The notes beneath the pieces are model-generated. The model saw only the letters and a program-made list of their open reading frames with translations, did not search any database and had not been told where the DNA came from. This document shows positions 7,555 through 15,931 of a stretch of DNA of 64,000 bases, one piece after another. Positions within the stretch are counted from its first letter, which is position 1, and every line of letters starts with the position of its first letter. Where the stretch lies: assembly GCA_025757985.1 (NCBI GenBank), contig CP107210.1, forward strand, positions 372,001-436,000. The letters run 5' to 3'. This stretch comes from Oscillospiraceae bacterium. GTDB lineage: Bacteria > Bacillota > Clostridia > Oscillospirales > Ruminococcaceae. A program made the position numbers and the translations under genes.

Positions 7555-7640
7555 GTAGGGGCCGGACATGTCCGGTCCGCAGCCTTGCCGCCAAATCGCT
7601 ATGGATTTTATGTTGAGGGCAGGATATGCCCTGCCCCTAC
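7555..7640. repeat. Pair of GTAGGG palindromic intergenic repeats
   Basis: Two hairpin-forming units face each other: 7555-7578 starts GTAGGG with core CCGGACATGTCCGG, and 7615-7640 has core GGGCAGGATATGCCCTGC and ends CCCCTAC. They belong to a family seen at least ten more times in this window and fill the gap between the malic enzyme promoter region and the CDF gene. Confidence 0.8.
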
Positions 7641-7653
7641 AGAGTTACTTCTT

Positions 7654-8850
7654 TTATTCATGGTGTATCGGCGCATAGTCCGGTTCCAATTTTATGACAC
7701 AGAAATGATCAGGCCATTTTTCCTGTACGGAATTGCGCAGGGCGCTGACAAGCTTGACACCGCGGTGCTGCTTGTCGGTCATGTACTCGGCAGGCACGGC
7801 GCAGTCAAAGATTACATTGGTATGGGTCGGGCCGGGCACGATGCGCAGGTCGTGAATGTTCGCCAGCGGCTCAAGCTTGCGGATCTCCTGCTGCAAGAAC
7901 GCCTTCAGCTCGTCCGCATGGGGGTCGCCGGTCACGACCGGGTCAAAGTGTATCGTGGCAATCAGGCCGTCCTGCACCAGCAGGTCGCGCTCAATGCGGT
8001 CAATGACATCATGGCTGTGCATGACATCATCCTTGGAATCCATTTCCAGATGGAAGCTGACCAACCGGCTGCCGGGGCCGTAATCGTGGATCATCAGATC
8101 GTGTACGCCCAGCACACCGGGGTAGCTCATTGCCTTTTTTTCGATATGCTCGACCAGCTCCGGGTCGGGTGCCGCACCGAGCAGCGGATTGATGGTATCG
8201 CGCACAAGTGCAGCGCCGCTGTACAGGATGAATGCCGCCACGCCAAGGCCCATCAAACCGTCCAGACGGGTAAAGCCGGACAGCTTTGTCAGCACGGTGG
8301 CAGCAAGGACCGCGGCTGTGGTGATGACATCGTTGCGGGCATCGGCGGCGGTGGCCAGCAGAGTCTCGGACTCAATGTCCGTGCCGATTTTGTGGTTGAG
8401 CCTTGCCATCCAGAGCTTGACAAGGATGGAAGCCGCCAGCACCGCGACCATGACCCAGTTGAAGTCCACGGCCGTGGGGTGCAGCACCTTTGCAAAGCTT
8501 TCCTTCAGCAGCTCAACGCCGATGACGAGGATCATGACCGAGACAGCCAGCCCGGCCAGATACTCATACCGGGCGTGGCCGTAGGGATGCTCTGAGTCGG
8601 CCGGGCGCGCGCCAAGCTTAAAGCCAAGCAGACTGACGATGTTGGAGCTTGCATCAGACAGGTTGTTCATACCGTCGGCGGTCACGGCCACACTGCCGGT
8701 CAATACGCCGACAGCGATCTTGCCGCCAGCCAAGAGCAGGTTGCATACCACGCTGACGATGCAGGCCAGATTGCCGTAGGCCGTGCGGACGGCGCGGTCC
8801 TCGGTCTTTTCATGGTTTTTGATAAAGGTTTTTATCAGAAATTGTATCAA
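7654..8850 (-). CDS. Cation diffusion facilitator metal exporter
   Basis: Proton-coupled divalent metal exporter of the inner membrane with about six helices (residues 25-220) and a cytoplasmic metal-binding domain (about 225-300), followed by a roughly 90-aa C-terminal extension that looks like a further ferredoxin-like domain. The transport site reads NNLSD in helix 2 and DARND in helix 5; Asp/Asn in place of His resembles Mn/Fe-type rather than Zn-type members. HPYGHARYEY is the family signature. The start appears to be TTG at 8850, with AAGGGG upstream. The metal is inferred. Confidence 0.9.
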   Translation of the reverse strand: MIQFLIKTFIKNHEKTEDRAVRTAYGNLACIVSVVCNLLLAGGKIAVGVLTGSVAVTADGMNNLSDASSNIVSLLGFKLGARPADSEHPYGHARYEYLAGLAVSVMILVIGVELLKESFAKVLHPTAVDFNWVMVAVLAASILVKLWMARLNHKIGTDIESETLLATAADARNDVITTAAVLAATVLTKLSGFTRLDGLMGLGVAAFILYSGAALVRDTINPLLGAAPDPELVEHIEKKAMSYPGVLGVHDLMIHDYGPGSRLVSFHLEMDSKDDVMHSHDVIDRIERDLLVQDGLIATIHFDPVVTGDPHADELKAFLQQEIRKLEPLANIHDLRIVPGPTHTNVIFDCAVPAEYMTDKQHRGVKLVSALRNSVQEKWPDHFCVIKLEPDYAPIHHE

Positions 8851-8867
8851 ACAGGAACGCCCCTTTT

Positions 8868-8903
8868 TAGAAAACGGCAGACCGTGTCAGGGTCTGCCGT
8901 TTG
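8868..8903 (-). terminator. purA terminator
   Basis: AACGGCAGACC and GGTCTGCCGTT pair around a 6-7 base loop; the minus-strand product ends in TTTTCTAAAAAGG. It lies between purA and the start of the CDF gene. Confidence 0.75.
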
Positions 8904-8929
8904 TATGGATAGTATTGATCGGGCGCGAT

Positions 8930-10222
8930 TTAGTCGCGGACGATGCAGGCGTCGCGCTCGGGTCCGACAGAGATGTACTTGATCTTGCAGCCGACCAGCT
9001 CCTCCAGACGCTTTACATAGTCCTGAGCAGCCTTGGGCAGGTCCTCAAACTTGCGCACACCGGTGATGTCGCAGTGCCAGCCGGGCACGGTCTCCACAAC
9101 AGGCTGGGCATCGTCCAGCGTCTTGCCCATCGGGAAACGGGTCGTGGTGGTGCCGTCGGTCAGCTTGTAGGCAGTGACGATGGGCACCTGCTCCATATAG
9201 TCGAGGACATCGAGCAGGGTCAAGGCCAGCTCATCGCAGCCCTGACACTGAACACCGTAGCGGCTTGCCACAGCGTCAAACGGGCCGACGCGGCGGGGAC
9301 GGCCGGTGGCAGCGCCGTACTCGTGGCCGTGCTCACGCAGCATGTCCTTCTCGGCCTCGGTCATAGCCAGCTCAGTGGTGAAGGGACCCTCGCCGACACA
9401 GGAGGAGTAAGCCTTCATGATGCCGATGGAAAGGTTCAGCTTGTGGCCCGGGATGCCGGCGCCGATGGGGGCGTAGGCAGACACGGTGTTGGAGGAAGAG
9501 GTGTAGGGGTAGATGCCGAAGTCGATGTCGCGCAGTGCGCCGAGCTGGGCCTCGAACATGATCTTCTTGCCCTCGCGGTCGGCCTTGTCGAGGTAGTCGC
9601 CCACATCGCAAATGTAGGGGGCAAACAGCTTGGAATATTTCTCGCACCATGCCCACATCTCGTCAACGCTGACGGGCTTCTGGCCGTAGATGTTCACCAT
9701 CGTCAGGTTCTTGGACTCAACGATCGTCTCCAGACGCTTCTTGACGCCGGCGTCCATGTGGACGAGGTCGCCCATGCGCAGGGTCTTTTTCATGTATTTA
9801 TCGCCGTAGCTGTAGGCGATGCCGCGCTTGGTGGAGCCGAACTGAGCGCCGGTCTTGGACAGGCGCTCCTCCTCAAGGCCGTCCTGTGCGACATGGAAGG
9901 GCATGGTGATGGTCGCGCGGTCGGAGATCTTCAGGTTCTTGGGGCTGATCTCAACACCCTTCTCGGTCAGGGAGGCGATTTCCTTCTCGAGGTGCTCGGG
10001 GTCGATGACCATGCCGCCGCCCATAACGCAGACAACGTCGGGGCGCAGAATGCCGGAGGGAATCAGGTTCAGGACGAATTTGCCGCGCTCGTTCTTGACG
10101 GTGTGGCCGGCATTGTCGCCGCCCTGATAGCGCGCAACAATGTCATAGTTCTGGCTGAGCAGGTCGACCATGCGGCCCTTGCCCTCGTCGCCCCAGTTGA
10201 TGCCGGTAATGGAAGTAAGCAT
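8930..10222 (-). CDS. purA: PurA, adenylosuccinate synthetase
   Basis: GTP-dependent joining of IMP and aspartate, the first committed step to AMP. The 430 aa carry the N-terminal P-loop-like GINWGDEGKGR (about 7-17), the catalytic GGDNAGHTV (about 34-42), IMP-binding blocks and the C-terminal GPERDACI. The length is standard. AGAGGT precedes the ATG. It is a single-gene unit with an extended -10 promoter and its own terminator. No purine riboswitch is visible in the leader. Confidence 0.98.
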   Translation of the reverse strand: MLTSITGINWGDEGKGRMVDLLSQNYDIVARYQGGDNAGHTVKNERGKFVLNLIPSGILRPDVVCVMGGGMVIDPEHLEKEIASLTEKGVEISPKNLKISDRATITMPFHVAQDGLEEERLSKTGAQFGSTKRGIAYSYGDKYMKKTLRMGDLVHMDAGVKKRLETIVESKNLTMVNIYGQKPVSVDEMWAWCEKYSKLFAPYICDVGDYLDKADREGKKIMFEAQLGALRDIDFGIYPYTSSSNTVSAYAPIGAGIPGHKLNLSIGIMKAYSSCVGEGPFTTELAMTEAEKDMLREHGHEYGAATGRPRRVGPFDAVASRYGVQCQGCDELALTLLDVLDYMEQVPIVTAYKLTDGTTTTRFPMGKTLDDAQPVVETVPGWHCDITGVRKFEDLPKAAQDYVKRLEELVGCKIKYISVGPERDACIVRD

Positions 10223-10297
10223 ACGTTTCTACCTCTTTTGTAAGTAAATAGGCATTTCAGCCTTTTCCGGAATCCCCGGGATCCGCTGCCGTTTTCT

Positions 10298-10312
10298 ATT
10301 ATAACATAGCCG
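10298..10312 (-). promoter_or_regulatory. Extended -10 promoter of purA
   Basis: On the minus strand TGTTATAAT (TATAAT complement at 10298-10303) forms an extended -10. No good -35 is seen at 17 bases. Confidence 0.4.
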
Positions 10313-10391
10313 TCAAGGGATTGCTATAGCCTTTTTGTACAAGATTTCGCGGCAGCGTTTTCCGTCGGCGGGGTTTTCATCAGATTTTCAT

Positions 10392-10419
10392 TTTACTTTT
10401 TCAAAAAAGAGTGTATAAT
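10392..10419 (+). promoter_or_regulatory. Promoter of the FKBP lipoprotein
   Basis: TTTACT (10392-10397), 16 bases, then TATAAT (10414-10419), 40 bases before the ATG. Confidence 0.5.
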
Positions 10420-10458
10420 ATTGTGGTATGCAATTTTATAAAGAAACAGGAGATACCC

Positions 10459-11658
10459 ATGAAACTGACTCATATCCATCGTCTGATGGCCCTTGGTCTG
10501 GCTGTCGGCATGACCGCTGCCCTGACCGCCTGCGGCAAGGGCAAGGACGAGGCAGCTGCCTCCACCGCTGAGACGGCTGCAACCCCCGACACCGCCGCCA
10601 CCGGCGAGACCGCCGATGATTCTGCCTACGCTTATCTGGCTGACTTCAGCTTTTCCGATGCGTTTGATGAGAACGGCTACCTCAAGGGCGTGACCGCTGC
10701 CGACTATGTAAATCTGCCCGATGACTACGCTGACATTACGATCAGCGCTGATCTCGGTCAGGTCAGTGAGGACGACATCACCAACTATATCAACACGAAT
10801 GTCCTTGCCAGCTTTGCGACCGACACGCAGGTCACCGACCGCGCCGCGGCGGACGGCGATACCGTCAACATCGACTATGTGGGCCGAATCGACGGCGTTG
10901 CCTTTGACGGCGGAGACAGTCAGGGCAACGGCTACGACCTGACTCTCGGCAGCGGTACCTTTATCGACGGCTTTGAGGATCAGATCGTCGGCCACACCCC
11001 CGGCGAGACCTTTGATGTCACCGTCACCTTCCCCGAAAACTACGGCAACGCGGACCTGAGCGGCAAGGAGGCTGTCTTTGAGACGACCCTGCACTACATC
11101 AAGGAGTCCGTCACCCCGGAGCTGACCGACGACTGGGTGAAGGAGAATCTCTCCGCCACGATGAACCTGAACAACATTGACGAGCTGAAGGCGTTTGTCA
11201 AGAGCACGATGCTCTATGATAATCAGTCCAGCGAGGTCTACTCCGCCCTGCACGATAAGGTCAGCTACACCGATGAGCTGCCCCAGATTGCGCTGGACTA
11301 CTACCGCGATGTGCTGCTGTACCGCATCTACACCTACGCGCAGAACTACGGCACCACCATGGACGCCCTGCTTGCCTCCGGCATGATGGGCAGCAGCTAT
11401 GACAATGTGGACGCCTACCTCAAGGATGCGCACGACAGCATCCGCTCCATCACCCAGCAGGCCCTGCTCATGCAGGCCGTGGCCGAGAAGATGGGCTTCC
11501 GCTGCGACACCGCAACGATGAACGCCGATTTCGGCCGCTACTACGGCATGACCGACCCCACCCAGTATGTGACCGCCTATGGCGAGAACTATGTCAAGAT
11601 GAATGTGCTGCAGAGCGATGTGATGCAGAACCTCATCGACAATGTCAAATATGAGTAA
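10459..11658 (+). CDS. FKBP-type peptidyl-prolyl isomerase lipoprotein (trigger factor-like)
   Basis: Exported prolyl isomerase/chaperone of 399 aa. A signal peptide ends in the lipobox LTAC (Cys about 25), followed by a low-complexity Ala/Thr/Glu linker. An FKBP domain (about 130-215; VNIDYVGRIDGVAFDGG, LGSGTFIDGFEDQIVG) and an alpha-helical C-terminal half like trigger factor's follow. ATG 10459 with CAGGAG upstream is chosen over the in-frame upstream extension because the signal peptide begins there. It would help fold secreted proteins outside the membrane. It forms its own unit, with a promoter and terminator. Confidence 0.92.
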   Translation: MKLTHIHRLMALGLAVGMTAALTACGKGKDEAAASTAETAATPDTAATGETADDSAYAYLADFSFSDAFDENGYLKGVTAADYVNLPDDYADITISADLGQVSEDDITNYINTNVLASFATDTQVTDRAAADGDTVNIDYVGRIDGVAFDGGDSQGNGYDLTLGSGTFIDGFEDQIVGHTPGETFDVTVTFPENYGNADLSGKEAVFETTLHYIKESVTPELTDDWVKENLSATMNLNNIDELKAFVKSTMLYDNQSSEVYSALHDKVSYTDELPQIALDYYRDVLLYRIYTYAQNYGTTMDALLASGMMGSSYDNVDAYLKDAHDSIRSITQQALLMQAVAEKMGFRCDTATMNADFGRYYGMTDPTQYVTAYGENYVKMNVLQSDVMQNLIDNVKYE

Positions 11659-11675
11659 GCGGTTTTGACCGCCCC

Positions 11676-11705
11676 ATGCCCCCGACACCTGCCGGGGGCA
11701 TTTTT
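11676..11705 (+). terminator. Terminator of the FKBP lipoprotein
   Basis: ATGCCCCCG pairs with CGGGGGCAT across an 8-base loop and is followed by TTTTT. Confidence 0.92.
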
Positions 11706-11706
11706 C

Positions 11707-11735
11707 TTGCTTTTTGCCGCAAAAGTCTATATAAT
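11707..11735 (+). promoter_or_regulatory. metA promoter
   Basis: TTGCTT (11707-11712), 17 bases, TATAAT (11730-11735). The -35 abuts the upstream terminator. No SAM riboswitch precedes metA, unlike metK. Confidence 0.65.
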
Positions 11736-11802
11736 AGTACCATCCAAACGGGCCGGCACCGCCGCCGCACCCGGATTCTGAGTTAGTAAGGAGTCTTCTC
11801 CC

Positions 11803-12732
11803 ATGCCGCTGATCATCCCGAAAAACCTGCCCGCCTATGACGAGCTGCAGCAGGAAAATGTCTTTGTCATGCATCAGGAGCGCGCCATGAGCCAGCATAT
11901 TCGCCAGCTGCGCATCCTGATCCTCAACCTGATGCCGACCAAGATCGTGACAGAGACCCAGCTGGCCCGCCTGCTGGCAAACAGCCCGCTGCAGGTGCAG
12001 GTCACCTTTTTGCAGACTGCCACCCACAGCACGACCCACACCGCACCCGAGCATATGAAGGCTTTTTACAAGACCTTTGATGAGATCCGGAACGAGCGTT
12101 TTGACGGCATGATCATCACCGGCGCCCCCATTGAGGATCTGGACTATGAGGCCGTGGACTACTGGGACGAGCTCTGCCGGATCATGGACTACACCAAGGA
12201 GAATGTCTACTCAACGATCCACCTTTGCTGGGGTGCGCTGGCGGGCCTGTACTACCATTTTGGCATCCCCAAGGTGCATCTGGACAAAAAGATGTTCGGC
12301 GTGTTTGAGCATCGCGTCACCCGCCCGTCCAACCCGCTGGTGCGCGGCTTTGATGAGGTGTTCTATGCCCCGCACAGCCGCTGGGCCGGGCCGGACCGCG
12401 CCGCCATTGATGCCTGCGGTGATCTGCGCATTCTGGCGGAGAGCGATACGGCTGGCCCGATGCTGCTCTCGACCGAGTCCGGCCGGCAGATCTTCGTCAT
12501 CGGCCACCCAGAGTATGACAAGTACACGCTGGACAAGGAATACAAGCGCGATGTGAAGGCCGGCAAGCCCATCAACATTCCCTGCAACTACTATCCCGAG
12601 GATGACCCGGACCGCGACCCGCTGTTCCGCTGGCGCGCCCACGGCTACCTGCTCTACACAAACTGGCTCAACTACTATGTGTATCAGGATACGCCGTATG
12701 ACCTGACCCATCTGGAAGCATTGGAGAAATAA
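11803..12732 (+). CDS. metA: MetA, homoserine O-acyltransferase (probably acetyl-CoA specific)
   Basis: Acylates homoserine in methionine biosynthesis. The 309 aa match the MetA family, with nucleophile Cys142 (HLCWGA) and His235 and Glu237 (IGHPEYD). Residue 111 is Glu (TGAPIE); in characterised MetA proteins Glu here goes with acetyl-CoA and Gly with succinyl-CoA, so the product should be O-acetylhomoserine. AAGGAG precedes the ATG. The glycosyltransferase follows by 2 bases, so they may be cotranscribed. Acyl specificity is inferred from this residue alone. Confidence 0.96.
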   Translation: MPLIIPKNLPAYDELQQENVFVMHQERAMSQHIRQLRILILNLMPTKIVTETQLARLLANSPLQVQVTFLQTATHSTTHTAPEHMKAFYKTFDEIRNERFDGMIITGAPIEDLDYEAVDYWDELCRIMDYTKENVYSTIHLCWGALAGLYYHFGIPKVHLDKKMFGVFEHRVTRPSNPLVRGFDEVFYAPHSRWAGPDRAAIDACGDLRILAESDTAGPMLLSTESGRQIFVIGHPEYDKYTLDKEYKRDVKAGKPINIPCNYYPEDDPDRDPLFRWRAHGYLLYTNWLNYYVYQDTPYDLTHLEALEK

Positions 12733-12734
12733 TT

Positions 12735-13523
12735 ATGCCGAAAATCAGCGCCTGTATTGTGGCGTACTGCGATTATGAGGAGGTATGCGCCGCGGTGCGC
12801 AGCATTCTGCAGCATACCCCCGCCCCTGATTTTGCCCTGTATGTTGTCGATAACGGCAGCCCTGACGGCTGCGGCCAACGGCTGGCTGAGACCGACTTTG
12901 GTGATGCTCGCGTTACCGTTCTGCCGCTGGCGCAGAATCTCGGCTTCGGCAAGGGTCACAACGCGGTCATCCCGCGTCTGGACAGTGCGGTGCATTTCAT
13001 CCTGAATCCGGACATTCTTTTGACCGGGGATGTGCTTGAGCCGATGGCCGACTGGCTGCTGGCCCGGAAGGGCGCTGCCATGGCCACGCCGCAGCTGCGC
13101 TATCCGGACGGACGGCTGCAGCACCTGCCCCGCCGCAAGCCCACCCCCTGGCTGCTGCTGGCGCGCCAGCTGGCCCCACGCTTTGGCGGCTGCTTTGCCA
13201 AGGCCGATGACCACTACACAATGCAGGACGAGGACCTGAGCGCGCCGCGCCGCATCGAATTCTGCACCGGCAGTTTTATGGCGGTGCGCACCGATGTTTT
13301 TAAGGAGATCGGCGGCTTTGACCCCGCGTATTTCATGTATGTGGAGGACGCCGACCTGACCCAGAAGGTACTGCAGAAGGGCACCGTCTGGCTGGCCCCG
13401 CAGTTTTCCGCCATCCACGCATGGCACCGCGCCCCGATGCGCGATGCAGGCAAGTTCAAGATGCAGCTTGTCAGCATGGGGCGGTATTTCAAAAAGTGGG
13501 GCTGCGGGAAAGGCAAGGTTTGA
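12735..13523 (+). CDS. Family 2 glycosyltransferase (rhamnosyltransferase-like)
   Basis: GT-A fold transferase of 262 aa, probably working on a cell-wall polysaccharide or other surface glycan in the cytoplasm. It begins with the family strand ISACIVAYCDYEEV, then VVDNGSPDG for the nucleotide-sugar site, NPDI in the place of DXD, and CTGSFMAVRTDVFKEIGGFDP and YVEDADLTQ for acceptor and catalytic base. It lacks a membrane anchor. It follows metA closely, probably by chance of arrangement, and is closed by a strong terminator. Donor and acceptor are unknown. Confidence 0.85.
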   Translation: MPKISACIVAYCDYEEVCAAVRSILQHTPAPDFALYVVDNGSPDGCGQRLAETDFGDARVTVLPLAQNLGFGKGHNAVIPRLDSAVHFILNPDILLTGDVLEPMADWLLARKGAAMATPQLRYPDGRLQHLPRRKPTPWLLLARQLAPRFGGCFAKADDHYTMQDEDLSAPRRIEFCTGSFMAVRTDVFKEIGGFDPAYFMYVEDADLTQKVLQKGTVWLAPQFSAIHAWHRAPMRDAGKFKMQLVSMGRYFKKWGCGKGKV

Positions 13524-13553
13524 TACCAGCATTGCAAAACAAATGAAAATTGT

Positions 13554-13590
13554 GCAACCACCCGTTTTTGCGGGTGGTTGTAGTTTTTTT
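13554..13590 (+). terminator. Terminator after the metA-glycosyltransferase unit
   Basis: CAACCACCCG and CGGGTGGTTG pair around TTTTTG and are followed by TAGTTTTTTT. Confidence 0.93.
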
Positions 13591-13602
13591 GCGCGGCTAT
13601 TG

Positions 13603-13629
13603 TGACATTTCCTGCCGTGCGGCCGTTTA
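13603..13629 (+). promoter_or_regulatory. Possible ECF-type promoter before the sigma gene
   Basis: TGACATTT (13603-13610) and CGTTTA (13624-13629) are spaced like the two halves of an ECF-sigma promoter, which would make the sigma factor self-regulated. No sigma-A promoter is obvious here. Confidence 0.3.
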
Positions 13630-13672
13630 GTGGGTACAAGGCCTTGAATCAGAAAGGAAGAATCACAACGCC

Positions 13673-14212
13673 ATGGAGGATAACAGAATCATAGATGCCC
13701 TGCTGGCAGAACCCGAAACGGGGCTGCAGTTGTTGCTGACACAGTACGGCGGGCTGATCCATACCGTCATTTGCCGTATTCTGCCCAACAACCCGCAGGA
13801 TGCCGAGGAGTGCGCCGCCGACGTTCTGGTGGCAGCATGGAAACACGCAGCCGAATTTAAGCAGCAAAACCGTCTGCTGCGCGCCTGGCTGTGCGTGACG
13901 GCGCGCAATGCAGCCATCGACCGTTGGCGGGCGCTGCGGCCCCGACAACAGGAATGTGAGCTGAACGACGAACTGGCGCAGGACTGGATGACCGAGCGCC
14001 GCTCCACCGAGGCGGAGGAACTGATTGCCCAACTGCTGACCGAACTGCCGGAACCGGACAGGGAGATATTTTTCCGCCGCTATTATTACAGGGAGTCCTG
14101 CCGCGAAATCGGCCGCAGGCTGAACATGCAGGAACATACCGTCAATGTCCGACTTTCCCGCGGGCGCGAAAAGCTGCGCAAACAGTTTGCCGCGCTGCGC
14201 AATACTTATTAA
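13673..14212 (+). CDS. ECF-family RNA polymerase sigma factor
   Basis: Sigma-70 family protein of 179 aa with region 2 (about 20-90: AEECAADVLVAAWKHA, RLLRAWLCVTARNAAIDRWR) and region 4 (about 120-175: LPEPDREIFFRRYYY, REIGRRLNMQEHTVNVRLSRGREKL). Regions 1 and 3 are missing, as in ECF sigma factors. AAAGGAAG lies upstream of the ATG. The next gene encodes a membrane protein of the kind that pairs with such sigma factors as its anti-sigma factor. The stimulus is unknown. Confidence 0.92.
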   Translation: MEDNRIIDALLAEPETGLQLLLTQYGGLIHTVICRILPNNPQDAEECAADVLVAAWKHAAEFKQQNRLLRAWLCVTARNAAIDRWRALRPRQQECELNDELAQDWMTERRSTEAEELIAQLLTELPEPDREIFFRRYYYRESCREIGRRLNMQEHTVNVRLSRGREKLRKQFAALRNTY

Positions 14213-14228
14213 GAGGGGGTTGCAGCTT

Positions 14229-15737
14229 ATGCGTAACTATACAGAAAACGCTGATTCCCTGTTGGAACAGTATCCCACAAAAACCATGCCGCTGAGCAAG
14301 CAGGAAGAAAAGCGCATCTATGACATGGCGCTGAAAAAAATAGAGAAGGCGGGCAGCTACACGCCGCCCAAGCTGAAAAAGCACCGCCGTGTACCCGTGT
14401 GCGTGGCCGCTGCCGCGGCAGCAACCTGTGTGCTTTCGGCAGGCATTGCCGCAGCACCGTATATCAAGGAACTGGCCGGCGGAAAAATCGTTTTTTTCAC
14501 CGATGCCAAATCGCAGGCACAGGTGCAGAATGTGCTGGACGCCCCGCGCGGCGAGTACGGCGGGCAGCAGACCGATACGGAAGGCCACAATACCGAAATC
14601 GGCCAGACGCAGACGCTGGACGGCGTCAACTACACGCTGGACACCGTGTCTATGGACGCCGCCACGCTGGATTGCTTCTTTACCGTAAGCGGTGAGAATG
14701 TGATGTCGAAATTTCTGGACGCCGACAGCATCTACCCCGAATGGGAACAGCTCAGCAGCAATACGCCATGGATGGCAGCGCAAATCAACGGCGGCGAGGA
14801 AATCTACACGATGCAAAGTGATTTCTACCGGCAGGGTGACGATACCTTCCGGCTGTGGCTGCACTACCAGCTGCCGGAGGAACCGCAGGGCGATACCGTT
14901 ATGCTGCGCCTGCTCGATTCCCACGCTGCTGCGGGCGAACCGGGACTTAGCTACACAATGGAGCTGAACGGCGAGCAGGTGCGTGCCGGGGCGCGCCGCG
15001 TTGCGCCGACGGTGTTGGATTTCGGCATTACCGATGCCCTGCTGGGCGATAACCCCATCACGCTGGACAGCCTGTGTTTCGGCACCGGCAGCGGCAGCCT
15101 TGCGGTGCATTCCGAGGCGGATGAAAAATTTGCCGAAACGCACCCCTTTGGTGTGGTAAGCGAGGATGAGGAAAAGAAGCTGCGTGGTGAGGATGCGGAC
15201 AACCCTGTGATCTTCAACGGCGGAATGATCCTGACCGACGATACGGGGCGGGAACTGCTGCCCAGCTCCCCCGACGGCGTATCCGGCGGTGCTGTTGCCT
15301 ATACCGTGCCGGCCGAAAATGCCCAAAGCATCACCTTTACCCCCGTGTACCACAGCGGTGTGTACGAATACGAGGAGCGCACCGTGACCGTGGACGAAAT
15401 GCAGCAGGGCGTTAAAATTGCAACCAGCGATGCGGGCGGCTACACCCTGCAGAACTTTGCCGTGCAGGGGCGGGCACTGACGTGGCAGATGGTACCCTAC
15501 GGCTATGCGCAGAGCTGTGAGCTGACGCCGCAGGACGAGGAATATATCGACACGAACACCAATTCCTATGCTATGCGCAGCAGCACGGTGGACCCGACCA
15601 CCGGCATCATCAGCTGCCGCATCGACTACTACACCGCAGACCCCGCGCAGGTAGCAAAAATCAGCGAGTTCCGGTATGTGTTCAGCGGCGGATACCATGC
15701 GGACGAAAGCCGTGCTGTCACGCTGCCGTTGCAATAA
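14229..15737 (+). CDS. Membrane partner of the ECF sigma factor (DUF4179-like, putative anti-sigma)
   Basis: The 502-aa protein has a short cytoplasmic N-terminus (1-58), one membrane helix (about 59-80, VAAAAAATCVLSAGIAAA) and a large extracytoplasmic region rich in beta strands. This layout, plus its place 16 bases after an ECF sigma gene, matches DUF4179-type anti-sigma factors of Firmicutes. ATG 14229 is chosen because AGAGGGGG lies 9 bases before it; the upstream extension overlaps the sigma gene. Anti-sigma function is inferred from context; the ligand of the outer domain is unknown. Confidence 0.75.
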   Translation: MRNYTENADSLLEQYPTKTMPLSKQEEKRIYDMALKKIEKAGSYTPPKLKKHRRVPVCVAAAAAATCVLSAGIAAAPYIKELAGGKIVFFTDAKSQAQVQNVLDAPRGEYGGQQTDTEGHNTEIGQTQTLDGVNYTLDTVSMDAATLDCFFTVSGENVMSKFLDADSIYPEWEQLSSNTPWMAAQINGGEEIYTMQSDFYRQGDDTFRLWLHYQLPEEPQGDTVMLRLLDSHAAAGEPGLSYTMELNGEQVRAGARRVAPTVLDFGITDALLGDNPITLDSLCFGTGSGSLAVHSEADEKFAETHPFGVVSEDEEKKLRGEDADNPVIFNGGMILTDDTGRELLPSSPDGVSGGAVAYTVPAENAQSITFTPVYHSGVYEYEERTVTVDEMQQGVKIATSDAGGYTLQNFAVQGRALTWQMVPYGYAQSCELTPQDEEYIDTNTNSYAMRSSTVDPTTGIISCRIDYYTADPAQVAKISEFRYVFSGGYHADESRAVTLPLQ

Positions 15738-15749
15738 AGAAAGTCGCCC

Positions 15750-15779
15750 TTGACAAACCTGTTGGTAGTGTGGTACAGT
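15750..15779 (+). promoter_or_regulatory. fhs promoter
   Basis: TTGACA (15750-15755), 18 bases, TACAGT (15774-15779). The transcript starts just before the ZTP riboswitch. Confidence 0.65.
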
Positions 15780-15787
15780 AACACTAT

Positions 15788-15912
15788 GCAAGGCCGCCGA
15801 CCGACGGAATAGCGTGGGGTTTACCACGGGGGACGCGGCATAACAGCTTGCTTTTTAAGCCGACCGTCTGGGCTGCATACACTGGTGTATGGTGTGTGCA
15901 GCCCATTTTTGT
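15788..15912 (+). ncRNA. ZTP (pfl) riboswitch with terminator, controlling fhs
   Basis: The leader holds GCCGACCGACGGAA, a GTGGGGTTTACCAC hairpin with GGGGAC next to it, and the conserved CCG..CTGGGC 3' segment (about 15861-15873) typical of pfl/ZTP RNAs. A terminator (GGGCTGCA 15870-15877 with TGCAGCCC 15897-15904, then TTTTT) uses the same CTGGGC bases, so aptamer and terminator exclude each other. ZTP binding should block termination and switch on fhs when 10-formyl-THF is short. Family and gene match established knowledge; pairing was done by eye. Confidence 0.88.
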
Positions 15913-15931
15913 TTAATATGGAGGTATCGTT

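Noticed and set aside
11710..11802. S box or T box before metA
   Set aside because: Too short a leader and none of the conserved blocks; the real S box is before metK.
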